From Orychophragmus violaceus (taxonomy: Eukaryota; Streptophyta; Magnoliopsida; Brassicales; Brassicaceae), in the NCBI GenBank assembly GCA_030180135.1, contig CM058230.1:28696709-28760708 (forward strand): a DNA stretch of 64,000 nucleotides, written 5' to 3'. Positions 23,684 through 34,361 of this stretch are shown here, in pieces. Under the pieces are notes generated by a model. That model was not told where the DNA came from. It worked only from the letters and a program-made list of their open reading frames with translations, and made no database searches. How positions within the stretch are numbered: the stretch's first letter is position 1; every line of letters starts with the position of its first letter. A program made the translations under genes and the position numbers.

Positions 23684-25295
23684 AGCTGAAAATATGAGAC
23701 AATAGAGTTTTAGTTATTTAGTTCATAAAAGAGTAATCTTAAAACTTATAAGAAAACTCGCATTGCATTCAAAATTTCTTTGTTTAACCTCATAAGAATG
23801 CAATGATTCCGAGACCCACGTTCAGCTAAATCCAAAGTGGGCCACTGGCCGTCACCCGGAATTAGCTTTACTTGGTAAGCATACACACAGCTAGTTATAT
23901 CTCATATAACTCTCGGTTGTGAATTGGACCCGAGGCCCAAATTCACCAGATGTCTCAAGGCCCGGGACTCCCGATGGCCCAGTCAAGGAAACCAATCTCT
24001 TACAGCCAAATAATCACTAAAATCTGGGACTCCCAATGAAATTAGTGACTATATACTACTTTACTTATGCGAAAACAGATACCTCACACTGTAAGCCATA
24101 TCTGTAATCGAATAAGCGTTAAGTAGCTGACAAGATTGGAAAGACATCCAAGCTTGATATTGTTTTTGAGGATTTTAAGTTTTATTTCCAAAAATAAAAG
24201 ATTACTATTTTGGGAAACTTACTTATTTTAGAAACTTTCTAAATTTAGTAACATACTAAAAATAGAAATTTCTAATTTAATATTTTATTAAATATTTTGG
24301 GTTGGGTCACAAATTATAGGCCCAATTCTTGGCCCAAGACCATAGAATTCCAGCTGGCCCAATAATTTGACATAACCGATCCGGTTTATTAATTCTGGTC
24401 CAAGACCAAATTAACTATCAAAACCATCGGTTATTTACTAAACCAGACCAGCTCTAAATTATTTGGTCAAACCAAATCAAACTTAGACCAGCCTTTGGTT
24501 TAGGTTAAAATTCAATTTTGAATTTCAATCCGGTTTAACCAGAAATTAAATAATACCATGTATTAAATAATTTTCCAGCAAACCGCGATTCGGGTTAACC
24601 GCTTGAACCACCAATTAAATTGGATCGGTTCAGTTAAATCCAAAACCGGGAAGAAACACCTAGTGTTTTAGCCAATTTGATTTAACTTGCGGTTTAAGGC
24701 TTTAAACACACGATTAACCGCCAATTAAATGGACCGGTTTAATCGGTGTGGTTTTGGGCAACGAACCGCGAAGCTCGGTTTAACCGATTGACTATTCGCG
24801 GGACGTAAAATTTAACGGGTCAAACGATCGGATCCAAGATCCAACTCGGCCCATTAACGCAATCGAGACCTAGCGGCTGCTCACGATCGCTAACGATCGA
24901 TCATCGCACGGCCACACACACGGACGATCACACGCACGGCACACGCATGATCCGACCTAGCCTCACGATCTTTGATCGATCTCGGCCAACTGATCACGCG
25001 GCCCATGCGATCGTCGATCCACCCAATCGATCGGCCCTTACATCACGATCACAAAGGATCGGTCTTTGCGGCACCCGATCAATCGGCATGATCACGCGGT
25101 CCCTCTCTCGGCACATTGTCTTCGATCGACAATGATAACACGGTCGATAATACAACCAAGCCGAGACATAATCATGATCATAACAAGATCATTATGCGAT
25201 TAGGGTTTAAATGATTTTAATCAATTTTATTCCTTAATTGATTCAAAAACCATTAAAATCATATGATCCAATTTCACAAGAAACCTAAAACCTAG
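23684..25295 (-). other. Leader of Copia A, GATC-rich near the PBS
   Basis: No gene is recognised. 24840-25150 is rich in CGATCG, GATCGATC and ACGATCAC words, in a stretch otherwise full of AACCGGTTT-type words. It occupies the position where B and C carry their TCGATCGA arrays, but I do not see a regular 21-bp spacing here. Confidence 0.6.
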
Positions 25296-25307
25296 GCTCT
25301 GATACCA
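25296..25307 (-). promoter_or_regulatory. Primer binding site of Copia A
   Basis: On the minus strand TGGTATCAGAGC, complementary to the 3' end of plant initiator tRNA-Met, lies 1 nt after the 5' LTR. Confidence 0.9.
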
Positions 25308-25308
25308 C

Positions 25309-25984
25309 TGAAGGATTATGGTGTTTGTTCAAGGTTTAATTCCCATATTTCAACCTAACACATAATCTTAACAGATCTAGGTTCTTGCAAAACGAATCAT
25401 AAAACCAACCAAACCTGGATCATTACCTTTCAGATTGCAGCGGATAATTGATGGTAATGATGAAATCAGTTAGAACAGATGAACAACCTGCTCCTCCTAT
25501 GGTATCCACACTCTTACAAGCCGGGATGGCTGCTAGACCAAAGAGATGGATCAGAGAGAGAGTTCGAGAGAGAGATGGATCGCAGCCACCAAAAAGAAAT
25601 CGCAAGCCTTAGTGTCTCAACCCTAGGTTGGCGATTTTTAGCTCTCTCATTAATGGGCCCAAGTCATTAGACTAATGGCTCATTAATCTTTTGGACCCAA
25701 GACACAAATCAGACAAAAGCCTGCATTTTGTCTGGCCCAATTCTCTGATTCAATACAGTAAATGCCATTGCATCTTACCGTATTAATTCCATTTAACTTT
25801 CCCGTTAGCTATGGTGTGTGACCCTTTGGGATCATGCAATACTGGTAATAAGTCCTAAACTTATAGATCATGAGCGGGCTCTAGCAAGTCATCATGATCA
25901 CCCAGTATTTATGACTTATGTCTGATCTCGACATTTATCATACTTTCTAGAGATAGTACAGTAGATTTCAGGACATTCCCAACA
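25309..25984 (-). repeat. 5' LTR of Copia A
   Basis: 676 bp, matching 10963-11637. It is followed at 25985-25989 by the CTGAT duplication. Confidence 0.95.
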
Positions 25985-25989
25985 CTGAT

Positions 25990-26941
25990 GTCGATGCTAA
26001 TGCGGCTAGCGCATCGGCTGCAGTGTTTTCACCTCGTGGGATTCATGCTAGATCGAAGAATTCGATCTGTTCGGCCAATGTATGGACTACCCGTAGGTAT
26101 GCTTCCATTCGTTCGTCTTTGGCCTCGTAGTCGCCATGATATTGGCTTGTGACCAGTTGGGAATCGCTGAAGGCATTTACTTCTCGGGCTCCTATTGCTA
26201 TTGCAAGTCTAAGCCCGGCTATCAGCGCTTCGTATTCTGCCTCGTTATTAGATGCGGCGAAGCCCAATCTAAACGATTATTCTAATACTTCACCCGTTGG
26301 GGAGACTAATTTCACTCCGACTCCGGACCCTTGTCTTGAGGAAGCTCCATCGACGTAGAGTTTCCATCTTTGGGCCGAAGTCGGGTCGAGTTCTATAGTC
26401 GGAGGGAGCTCGATTATTAAATATGCCAGTACTTGTGCTTTTAGGCATGTTCGAGCTTTGTATTTGATGTCGTACTCGCTGAGTTCGATAGCCCATTTGA
26501 CCAATCGACCTGATTGGCTTGGACTGTGAAGGATGGTTCTCAGTGGCTGAGAGGTCATCACTATTATCGAGTGCGATTGAAAATACGGTCGGAGTTTCCG
26601 AGCCGATGTTACTAGCGCCAAGGCGAGCTTTTCCATGGCGGGGTATCTTGTTTCAGCATCGATCAAGGTCTTACTGATGTAATACACCGGCCGTTGTTCG
26701 TTTTGTTCTTCGCGAACCAGGACTCCACTTACTGCTGCCGTCGAGACAGCTAGGTAGAGATAAAGGGGTTCTCCTTCTACTGGTTTCGCCAGTATGGTTG
26801 GTTCGCTTAAGTAAGTTTTGAGCTGAGTGAATGCCTCTTCACACTTTTCGTCCCAAAGGAACTTTTTGTTTGCTTTGAGCAAGTGATAGAAGGGTAGACA
26901 TTTATCAGTCGACCTCGAGATGAAGCGATTCAGAGCAGCTA
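25990..26941 (-). pseudogene. Tat pol middle part: RT-linked RNase H and second (archaeal-type) RNase H
   Basis: On the minus strand the segment continues the RT directly after element C (LTGKIAALNRFISRS). It goes through the RT-linked RNase H (KANKKFLWDEKCEEAF; RPVYYISKTL) and then a second RNase H beginning WKLYVDGASSRQGSGVG, with NNEAEYEALIAGL and FSDSQLV. Two RNase H domains in tandem are known for the Tat lineage. Stops at 26277-26279 (TAA for the usual CAA) and 26043-26045 (TGA for CGA) break the second domain. Confidence 0.88.
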
Positions 26942-26946
26942 TTTTG

Positions 26947-27584
26947 TGTTGGGATAGTGTCCTGAAATCACACTTGTACTCACTCCTGTGATAGTTGTGT
27001 GTCGAGATCAGACATTCGTATAATACTGGGTGTTTGCAATGCTTTGCTAGAAGCCTCTTGCAATCTGTAGGTCGTGGACTTACTGCCAGTATTATATGAT
27101 CCTATAGGGTCACACACCTAAGCGAACTGGAAGCTACGACATGGGAATGATCATTGTGGCAATGATCATAGTATGTGTATTGAAATACACATAAGAATCG
27201 ATATAATGGTGTTGTGTCGATCGACACAGCTTGTGTGTCGGTCGACACCGTTTGGATTTTCCGAACAGGCTTTTCGGGTTATGGCTTAATTGAGTCTGGC
27301 CCGTTAAGCACGTTTAAGTCGAATAAGACTCAAAAGTTTCGACCTAAAACAGAGAGCCGTCCAGTTTTCTTGAGAGAAACACTAGACACACCAGAGAGAA
27401 TCGATCCCATTGATCCGGCACTAGCATCCCGTTTCCAGCGAGCGTGCGTGTGTATCTGGTAGAGGCAAGGCGTCTGCGTTGCTCGACTGATCTCGTTCAC
27501 CATCTTCTTCCGCTGCCAAAGGTAAGAACGAGGTTGGTTTTATCATTCAATATATCAAACCCTTAGATCCATCGGGATCCAACA
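26947..27584 (+). repeat. 5' LTR of Copia C
   Basis: It runs TGTTGGGATAGTG to GGGATCCAACA. It carries TGTCGATCGACA at 27215 and TGTCGGTCGACA at 27236 (21 bp apart). The 82-residue ORF at 27214-27462 is repeated in the other LTR and is not a gene. Confidence 0.95.
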
Positions 27585-28928
27585 GTGGTATCAGAGCTGC
27601 TTAGGGTTTAGCTATTGAATTTGATGCAAAATAATTCGAATCCTGATGTTGTTGAATTGATTTTTGCATGTTCAAATCGTGTTTTCATGTTATATTCTCG
27701 GTTTTGTTCCTGTTGAAAAGACGAAGAATTGATGAAAACGCACTGTGTCGATCGACACAAAGCGTGTGTCGGTCGACACGCCGCGGCAGAACGCGTTAAA
27801 ATTTTAGGGTTGTCGCAGAGTGTCGATCGACACAAAGCGTGTGTCGGTCGACACAGAGCGAAAACTCGTAATAAAATTTAGGGTTTGTCGCAAAGTGTCG
27901 ATCGACACAAAGCGTGTGTCGGTCGACACAAAGCGAAAATCCGTAAATAATTTTAGGGTTTCGATCTGAGATCGAGTACCCGTAATCCTGCTGCGTCGAT
28001 CGATACACTGGGTGTGTCGGTCGACACAGGCAAAGAAAGTTGATAGACCGGTTCAATTGGATTGAACAGGTTGTATCGCTCGGTTAATTTTGATTAACCA
28101 AATTGGTTCTGGTTTGGTCATATCGATCGACACACAGTGTGTGACGATCGACATGGACTATTAAACCGAACTGGTTCAATTGGATTGAATCGGTTATGTA
28201 AATTCGATTCGGTTAGACCGGTTATCGAAGAGCGGTTTAAATTTGATTGCATCGATCGATACCAATGGTTGGCGTCGATCGATACAATGCTCGCAGACAT
28301 GCTAGTTGGACTACATATTTGCATATACCAGAACAGTTTAATCCTAAAAGTTGTAGATGAATCTAAACTAAATAAACTGAATGTTTTAAACAAATAAATA
28401 AATCCTTGAATGTATATTGGATATGCATCAAGATAAATCGGTTCTTTTCCTCAACTAAATATCAAGTGATCTTGATGTCTTGCCCGATCTTGTCTACTGT
28501 CAAGACTCGTTTCGTTGATTGGATAGTCTTGGAGTCCTTGGTATCCACAGCTACATGAGTAAGGCAGGTGATCATTGATAGACTTGCAGTGGGACTGTCA
28601 ATGATCACAAGACCGAAGAGATTGGTTTACTTGACTGGGCCATCAGAAGTTCTGGGCCCAGAGACATCGGAGTGGATATGACATGGATTGTCTTATCTGC
28701 GACCAAGAGTTGTACTGGGTACAATTAGCAATGATTTGCTTACCTGGATAACTAAAGTTTGGGTGATGGCGAGTCGTCCACTCGAATTTTGGTGATCTGA
28801 GGATCTTGGTTCATTGTATTCATATGAGGAAACATAGTTATGAATACAATGCGAGTTTTCTTATTAGATAAGATTTCTCATTTCCTTGAGCATTATAACT
28901 AAAACCTTTACCTCTTTTAATTGCAGCT
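27585..28928 (+). other. Leader of Copia C with paired 21-bp motif array
   Basis: After the PBS come six motif pairs between 27746 and 28284: TGTCGATCGACA, then TGTCGGTCGACA or a variant, starting 21 bp later in five of the six. The first three lie in larger repeats of about 75 bp that also carry TTTTAGGGTT and TGTCGCA. The remainder up to the gag ATG at 28929 is unique, non-coding leader. Confidence 0.9.
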
Positions 28929-31900
28929 ATGTCTGTCTCAAATCACATCAACACTTTCTCACTAAGATCCGTCCTTGAGAAGGACAAGTTAAATGGATCT
29001 AATTTCTTGGAATGGTATCGGAACCTGAGAATAGTTCTCAGGCAGGAGAACAAGGAATATGTCCTTGAAAGAGTTCTCACCGAGAGGCCACGTTCCAATG
29101 CTCCGCAGACAGAAAAGAATGCTTGGGATAAGCATTCAGCGGATGTCAAAGATGTTACTTGTCTAATGCTGGTGACCATGAACTCTGAGCTGCAGAAGCA
29201 ATATGAGAACGTGTTGTCACCCATTGAGATGATTAACAGCCTGAAAGCTTTGTTTCAGGAGCAAGCTCGCACAGAGAGATACCAGACGGTTAAATCTCTC
29301 ATGGATTGCAAGCTGGCTAAGGACAGTCCAGTAAGTCCTCATGTCCTTAAAATGATGGGTTACATTGATAACCTGGGGAAACTGGACTGTGCCATTAGCC
29401 AGGAGCTGGCCACTGACATGATTCTGCAGTCATTGCCGTCGTGTTTTGATCAGTTCATTATGAACTACAACATGCAAAACATGACTAAGACATTGACTGA
29501 GTTGCACGGTATGCTGAAGACAGCAGAACCGAATCTCAAGAAGGCTACTCCCAGTGTCCTGATGGTACAAGGGGGTAAAAGGTTTAAGAAACCTAAGAAG
29601 GATAAGGGAAAGGCCCAGGTTGTCGAGACTGAAAGTCAAGACAAGCCCAAGCCCAAGCCCAAATCCGGGCCTTCTGCTGAGGATAAGTGCAACTACTGCA
29701 AGCAGTTGGGGCATTGGAAAAGAGACTGCAAGAAGTTCAAGGAAGATTACAAGAAGCTGAAGAAGACGTATGATGCGTCTGACTCAGGTATTTATGTTAT
29801 CGAACTTAATGTTATATCTTCTAGTTCTACTTCGTGGGTATTGGATACCGGCTGCGGTGCTCACATTTGTACTGATGTGCAGGCACTAAGAAACAGTAGA
29901 ACGCTGAAGAAAGGACAAGTGGAGCTACGAGTCGGGAATGGAGCTAAGGTTGCTGCACTGGCCGTAGGCACCTATGAATTGTCTTTACCTTCGGGCATGA
30001 TTTTAGCTTTGAATAATTGCTACTTTGTACCTGCGATAAGCAGAAACATAATTTCAGTTTCCGTTTTGGATTTGGAAGGTTTTGATTTTGCTGTTAAGAA
30101 TAAAGTTTGTTCTTTTAATCGTGATGGTACATTTTATGGTAGCGCCCCATTAGAAAATGGGTTATATGTTTTAAATCAAGAAATGCCTGTCTTTAACATA
30201 AATACAAAGCGGTTTAAGTCAAATGACGAAAACCCGACTTTCCTATGGCATTGTCGTTTGGGCCATATCAATGAGAAACGCATCCAAAGGCTCCATCGAA
30301 ATGGGCTTCTGGGCTCATTTGATTTTGAATCATGTGAGAAATGCGAATCTTGCTTGGTGGGCAAAATGGCTAGAGCCCCTTTCAACAAACCAAATGAAAG
30401 GGCCAGTGACTTGTTGGGCCTTGTTCATACTGATGTATGTGGGCCGATGAGTACTGTCGCCAGAGGAAATTTCAAGTACTTCATTACCTTCACTGATGAT
30501 TTCAGTAGGTATGGCTATGTCTACTTGATGAGACACAAGTCAGAATCCTTTGATAGATTCAAGGAATTCAAGAATGAAGTACAGAACCAACTTGGCAAAA
30601 GTATCAAAATTCTGCGATCGGATCGCGGAGGAGAATACTTAAGCCAAGAGTTCAGCGACTATCTGAGCGAGTGTGGAATTGTTTCACAACTCACTCCTCC
30701 TGGAACACCTCAATGGAATGGAGTGTCAGAGAGGAGAAATCGAACCTTATTAGATATGGTTCGGTCTATGATGAGTCATACTAATCTTCCATTATCCTTT
30801 TGGGGATACGCTCTAGAAACGTCTGCGTTTACACTAAATAGGGTGCCATCTAAATCAGTGGATAAGACACCACATGAATTGTGGACTGGGAAAATTCCTA
30901 ATCTGTCTTTCCTGAAGATTTGGGGTTGTGAGGCTTATGTCAAACGTTTAATCTCTGACAAGCTTGCACCCAAATCAGATAAATGCTACTTCGTTGGTTA
31001 TCCTAGGGAAACCAAGGCATACTACTTTTACAACCAATCTGAGAACAAAGTATTTGTTGCTCGGGACTGTTCTTTTCTTGAGAGGGAGTTTCTCTCTAAG
31101 AAAAACAGTGGGAGTAAAGTACATCTTGAAGAAATTCAAGATGCACAGGAAACTGCTCAACCTGTTGAGGAAGAGCAGCAGTTGGACCCACAAAGTTCTG
31201 TGGAACCGGCGCCTGTGGAGCCTGAAGTTCGCAGATCCGGAAGGATCCGTCACGAACCCGAGAGATACTACGGATTCCTCGTAACCGACTCAAATGATCT
31301 GATGATCATTGATAGTGACGAACCAGCGACCTTCACGGAAGCTATGATGGGCCCGGACTCCGAAAAGTGGCTTGGAGCCTCTAAATCCGAAATGGCATCC
31401 ATGTCAGAAAACCAAGTATGGTCATTGGTCAATTTACCTAATGGTGTAAAAGCCATTGAGTGTAAATGGATCTTCAAGAAGAAGATTGACGTGGATGGCA
31501 ATGTACAAATTTACAAAGCGAGATTGGTGGCTAAAGGTTTCAAACAAATTCATGGTATTGACTATGATGAAACCTATTCCCCAGTGGCTATGCTTAAATC
31601 TATTCGGATTCTTCTAGCGATTGCCGCTCATTATGATTATGAGATTTGGCAAATGGATGTCAAAACCGCATTCCTGAATGGTATTCTGGAAGAGGATGTG
31701 TACATGACACAGCCTGAAGGTTTTGTCGATCCAAAGAACGCTAAGAAGGTATGCAAACTTCATAAATCCATTTATGGATTGAAGCAAGCATCACGGAGTT
31801 GGAATCTTCGTTTTGATGAAGCAGTAAAGAAATTTGGCTTTATCAAGAACGAAGAGGAAGCATGTGTATACAAGAAGACTAGTGGGAGCAAAATTGCATT

Positions 31901-32894
31901 TCTTGTGCTGTATGTCGATGACATACTCCTCCTCGGTAATGACGTTCCGTTGCTTCAGTCTATCAAGACTTGGCTTGGAAGTTGTTTTTCCATGAAAGAC
32001 ATGGGAGAAGCCGCGTACATTCTTGGAATCAGAATCTACAGAGATAGAACAAACAAGCTTATTGGATTGTGCCAGGACACTTATATCGATAAGGTGTTGC
32101 ACAGATTCAATATGCATGATTCCAAGAAGGGCTTCATACCAATGTCTCATGGCATAAGTCTCAGCAAGAAGCAGTGTCCGGCGACACATGCTGAGCGAGA
32201 ACGCATGAATAGGATTCCTTATGCTTCTGCAATAGGATCTATTATGTATGCCATGCTCTGCACTCGTCCAGATGTAGCTTACGCGTTAAGCATGACGAGC
32301 AGATACCAATCTGATCCAGGTGAGGAACACTGGACAGCTGTCAAGAATATTCTCAAGTATTTGAGACATACTAAGGATAAATTCCTTGTGTATGGAGGAA
32401 GTGATGAACTTGTGGTGAATGGATTCACTGATGCGAGTTTTCAGACAGACAGAGACGATTTCCGATCACAATCTGGATTTGTCTTCTGTCTAAATGGCGG
32501 TGCGGTGAGCTGGAAGAGCTCTAAGCAGAATACTGTAGCTGATTCCACAACGGAAGCTGAATATGTTGCTGCTTCAGAAGCGGCAAAGGAAGCTGTTTGG
32601 ATCAAGAAGTTCATGACTGAACTTGGTGTGGTTCCTAGTATCTTGGAGCCAGTGGCTTTATTCTGCGATAACAATGGAGCCATTGCTCAGGCGAAAGAAC
32701 CCAGGTCACACCAGAAGTCCAAACATGTTGAGAGGAAATATCATTTGATTCGTGATATTGTCAATAGAGGTGATGTGAAGATCAGTCGAGTTCCGACAGA
32801 TGAGAACGTCGTTGATCCTCTGACCAAGTCACTCCCAAGGCCTAAGCATGAGAGTCATACGACTGCTGTAGGCATTAGAGATCTTATGATGTAA
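28929..32894 (+). CDS. Copia C gag-pol polyprotein, intact (1321 aa)
   Basis: A single frame encodes all Ty1/Copia functions in the normal order. Gag occupies residues 1 to about 250 and ends in the zinc knuckle CNYCKQLGHWKRDC (about 253-266). Protease has DTGCGAHIC (about 305). Integrase has HCRLGH (about 441), HTDVCGPM (about 498), RSDRGGEY (about 563) and NGVSERRNR (about 600), giving its HHCC and DDE residues. RT (about 820-1070) has the catalytic YVDDILLLGND (about 995). RNase H has TEAEYVAASEAAKE (about 1208). The start follows the pattern of the sister elements (M..S..NTFS.RSVLE.DKLNGSNF). I see no stop, shift or missing catalytic residue. The protein should act in cytoplasmic particles and then integrate cDNA in the nucleus. 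Confidence 0.95.
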   Translation: MSVSNHINTFSLRSVLEKDKLNGSNFLEWYRNLRIVLRQENKEYVLERVLTERPRSNAPQTEKNAWDKHSADVKDVTCLMLVTMNSELQKQYENVLSPIEMINSLKALFQEQARTERYQTVKSLMDCKLAKDSPVSPHVLKMMGYIDNLGKLDCAISQELATDMILQSLPSCFDQFIMNYNMQNMTKTLTELHGMLKTAEPNLKKATPSVLMVQGGKRFKKPKKDKGKAQVVETESQDKPKPKPKSGPSAEDKCNYCKQLGHWKRDCKKFKEDYKKLKKTYDASDSGIYVIELNVISSSSTSWVLDTGCGAHICTDVQALRNSRTLKKGQVELRVGNGAKVAALAVGTYELSLPSGMILALNNCYFVPAISRNIISVSVLDLEGFDFAVKNKVCSFNRDGTFYGSAPLENGLYVLNQEMPVFNINTKRFKSNDENPTFLWHCRLGHINEKRIQRLHRNGLLGSFDFESCEKCESCLVGKMARAPFNKPNERASDLLGLVHTDVCGPMSTVARGNFKYFITFTDDFSRYGYVYLMRHKSESFDRFKEFKNEVQNQLGKSIKILRSDRGGEYLSQEFSDYLSECGIVSQLTPPGTPQWNGVSERRNRTLLDMVRSMMSHTNLPLSFWGYALETSAFTLNRVPSKSVDKTPHELWTGKIPNLSFLKIWGCEAYVKRLISDKLAPKSDKCYFVGYPRETKAYYFYNQSENKVFVARDCSFLEREFLSKKNSGSKVHLEEIQDAQETAQPVEEEQQLDPQSSVEPAPVEPEVRRSGRIRHEPERYYGFLVTDSNDLMIIDSDEPATFTEAMMGPDSEKWLGASKSEMASMSENQVWSLVNLPNGVKAIECKWIFKKKIDVDGNVQIYKARLVAKGFKQIHGIDYDETYSPVAMLKSIRILLAIAAHYDYEIWQMDVKTAFLNGILEEDVYMTQPEGFVDPKNAKKVCKLHKSIYGLKQASRSWNLRFDEAVKKFGFIKNEEEACVYKKTSGSKIAFLVLYVDDILLLGNDVPLLQSIKTWLGSCFSMKDMGEAAYILGIRIYRDRTNKLIGLCQDTYIDKVLHRFNMHDSKKGFIPMSHGISLSKKQCPATHAERERMNRIPYASAIGSIMYAMLCTRPDVAYALSMTSRYQSDPGEEHWTAVKNILKYLRHTKDKFLVYGGSDELVVNGFTDASFQTDRDDFRSQSGFVFCLNGGAVSWKSSKQNTVADSTTEAEYVAASEAAKEAVWIKKFMTELGVVPSILEPVALFCDNNGAIAQAKEPRSHQKSKHVERKYHLIRDIVNRGDVKISRVPTDENVVDPLTKSLPRPKHESHTTAVGIRDLMM

Positions 32895-33718
32895 TCTTGA
32901 TTCTAGTGGGAGTTTTTGGTTATATTTTAAGTTATAATAAGACGCTCTTGTAAACATTCTTTGGAAGTGTTTCAATGAAATTTGATTTCAGCATTATTTA
33001 TATTGTGATCTAAATAATGGTCACAAATAAGTTTATGACATATTATAGGTCATCAAGTTGAGGACTTGATCATGAAACCCTATAAGTTAATAAATTATTT
33101 TGTCCCTAGTCGAGGTTGTAGAATTGGGACACTAACAACCGGTAGAGACTAGATTGTGAGGTGACTGTTGGCTAAGTTTCATGGAGCCAATGATATGATT
33201 ATCGCAGTCAATCACATAGACATATGTTAGTGAACATATGATCGGACATGACCCGCTAATGAGAAGTCTACAAGATAGTTATATCTGTGTCATAAGAGAT
33301 TCTCATTACGACTATAGAGTATAGTCCTTAGACCTGAGTTCATCATGCTTTCTTGCATATGAATTGGTACACTTTGACCTTGTCAAACGTCGACCCGTAA
33401 CTGGCGACTATAACGGCACTGTTCGGGTGTATCATGAAGTACGCGTTGAAACAGGGATGGAACAAGAAGGGATTTGTCCCTCCTGTATAACGGGAGGTAA
33501 ATATCTCAGGGCCTATCGAAGATTGATTACTGAGAAAAATGTGTGGCCGCACTCAAACGAACTGTAGTTCAGTTGTTTGTAATGTTCAGTATGAGATCAG
33601 GAGTTCGATAAACATGATGTTGGCTTAATAAGGATGACACAAATCTTGCTTTATGCCAAATCGAGATATAGAGACAAAAGGATTATAGGAATTGATGATT
33701 CCAGTACAAGTGGGAGAT
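32895..33718 (+). other. 3' non-coding region of Copia C
   Basis: It lies between the gag-pol stop and the 3' LTR and has no real ORF. It shares blocks with A and B, including the hairpin GACTATAGAGTATAGTC (33310-33326) and the PPT. Confidence 0.85.
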
Positions 33719-34356
33719 TGTTGGGATAGTGTCCTGAAATCACACTTGTACTCACTCCTATGATAGTTGTGTGTCGAGATCAGACATTCGTATAATACTG
33801 GGTGTTTGCAATGCTTTGCTAGAAGCCTCTTGCAATCTGTAGGTCGTGGACTTACTGCCAGTATTATATGATCCTATAGGGTCACACACCTAAGCGAACT
33901 GGAAGCTACGACATGGGAATGATCATTGTGGCAATGATCATATTATGTGTATTGAAATACACATAAGAATCGATATAATGGTGTTGTGTCGATCGACACA
34001 GCTTGTGTGTCGGTCGACACCGTTTGGATTTTCCGAACAGGCTTTTCGGGTTATGGCTTAATTGAGTCTGGCCCGTTAAGCACGTTTAGGTCGAATAAGA
34101 CTCAAAAGTTTCGACCTAAAACAGAGAGCCGTCCAGTTTTCTTGAGAGAAACACTAGACACACCAGAGAGAATCGATCCCATTGATCCGGCACTAGCATC
34201 CCGTTTCCAGCGAGCGTGTGTGTGTATCTGGTAGAGGCAAGGCGTCTGCGTTGCTCGACTGATCTCGTTCACCATCTTCTTCCGCTGCCAAAGGTAAGAA
34301 CGAGGTTGGTTTTATCATTCAATATATCAAACCCTTAGATCCATCGGGCTCCAACA
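33719..34356 (+). repeat. 3' LTR of Copia C
   Basis: Same 638-bp length as the 5' LTR, ending GGGCTCCAACA and followed by TTTTG. The motif pair is at 33987 and 34008. Confidence 0.95.
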
Positions 34357-34361
34357 TTTTG

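Larger units (their letters stand above)
10963..25984 (-). mobile_element. Ty1/Copia retrotransposon A, nested in the Tat element, itself containing element B
   Basis: LTRs lie at 10963-11637 and 25309-25984. The flanking CTGAT duplication is at 10958-10962 and 25985-25989. On the minus strand the order is 5' LTR, initiator-Met-type PBS, leader, gag, protease, integrase, RT, RNase H, long 3' non-coding region, PPT, 3' LTR. Without element B it is about 7.77 kb. The LTRs differ at about four positions by eye. Gag has a nonsense codon and a frameshift separates gag from the rest of pol, so it is probably not autonomous. Confidence 0.95.
26947..34356 (+). mobile_element. Ty1/Copia retrotransposon C, apparently intact, nested in the Tat pol
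   Basis: LTRs of 638 bp (26947-27584 and 33719-34356) are flanked by TTTTG at 26942-26946 and 34357-34361. The PBS is TGGTATCAGAGC at 27586-27597 and the PPT is AAGTGGGAGAT at 33708-33718. One uninterrupted gag-pol frame lies between. By eye the LTRs differ at about five positions. Every part needed for transposition is present, so C is the best candidate here for an active element and for a helper of B. Confidence 0.96.

Noticed and set aside
24840..25150. A 21-bp motif module in Copia A leader
   Set aside because: The stretch is rich in GATC words, but spacing is irregular (about 18-19 bp where it can be measured) and the core is not the same.
27214..27462. 82-codon ORF beginning in the motif pair of Copia C
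   Set aside because: It is part of the LTR and recurs at 33986-34234, so it is not a gene.
27746..28284. CRISPR-like array (repeats with regular spacing)
   Set aside because: Repeats are short palindromes in a plant retrotransposon leader, with no spacers of array type and no cas genes. The sequence is eukaryotic.
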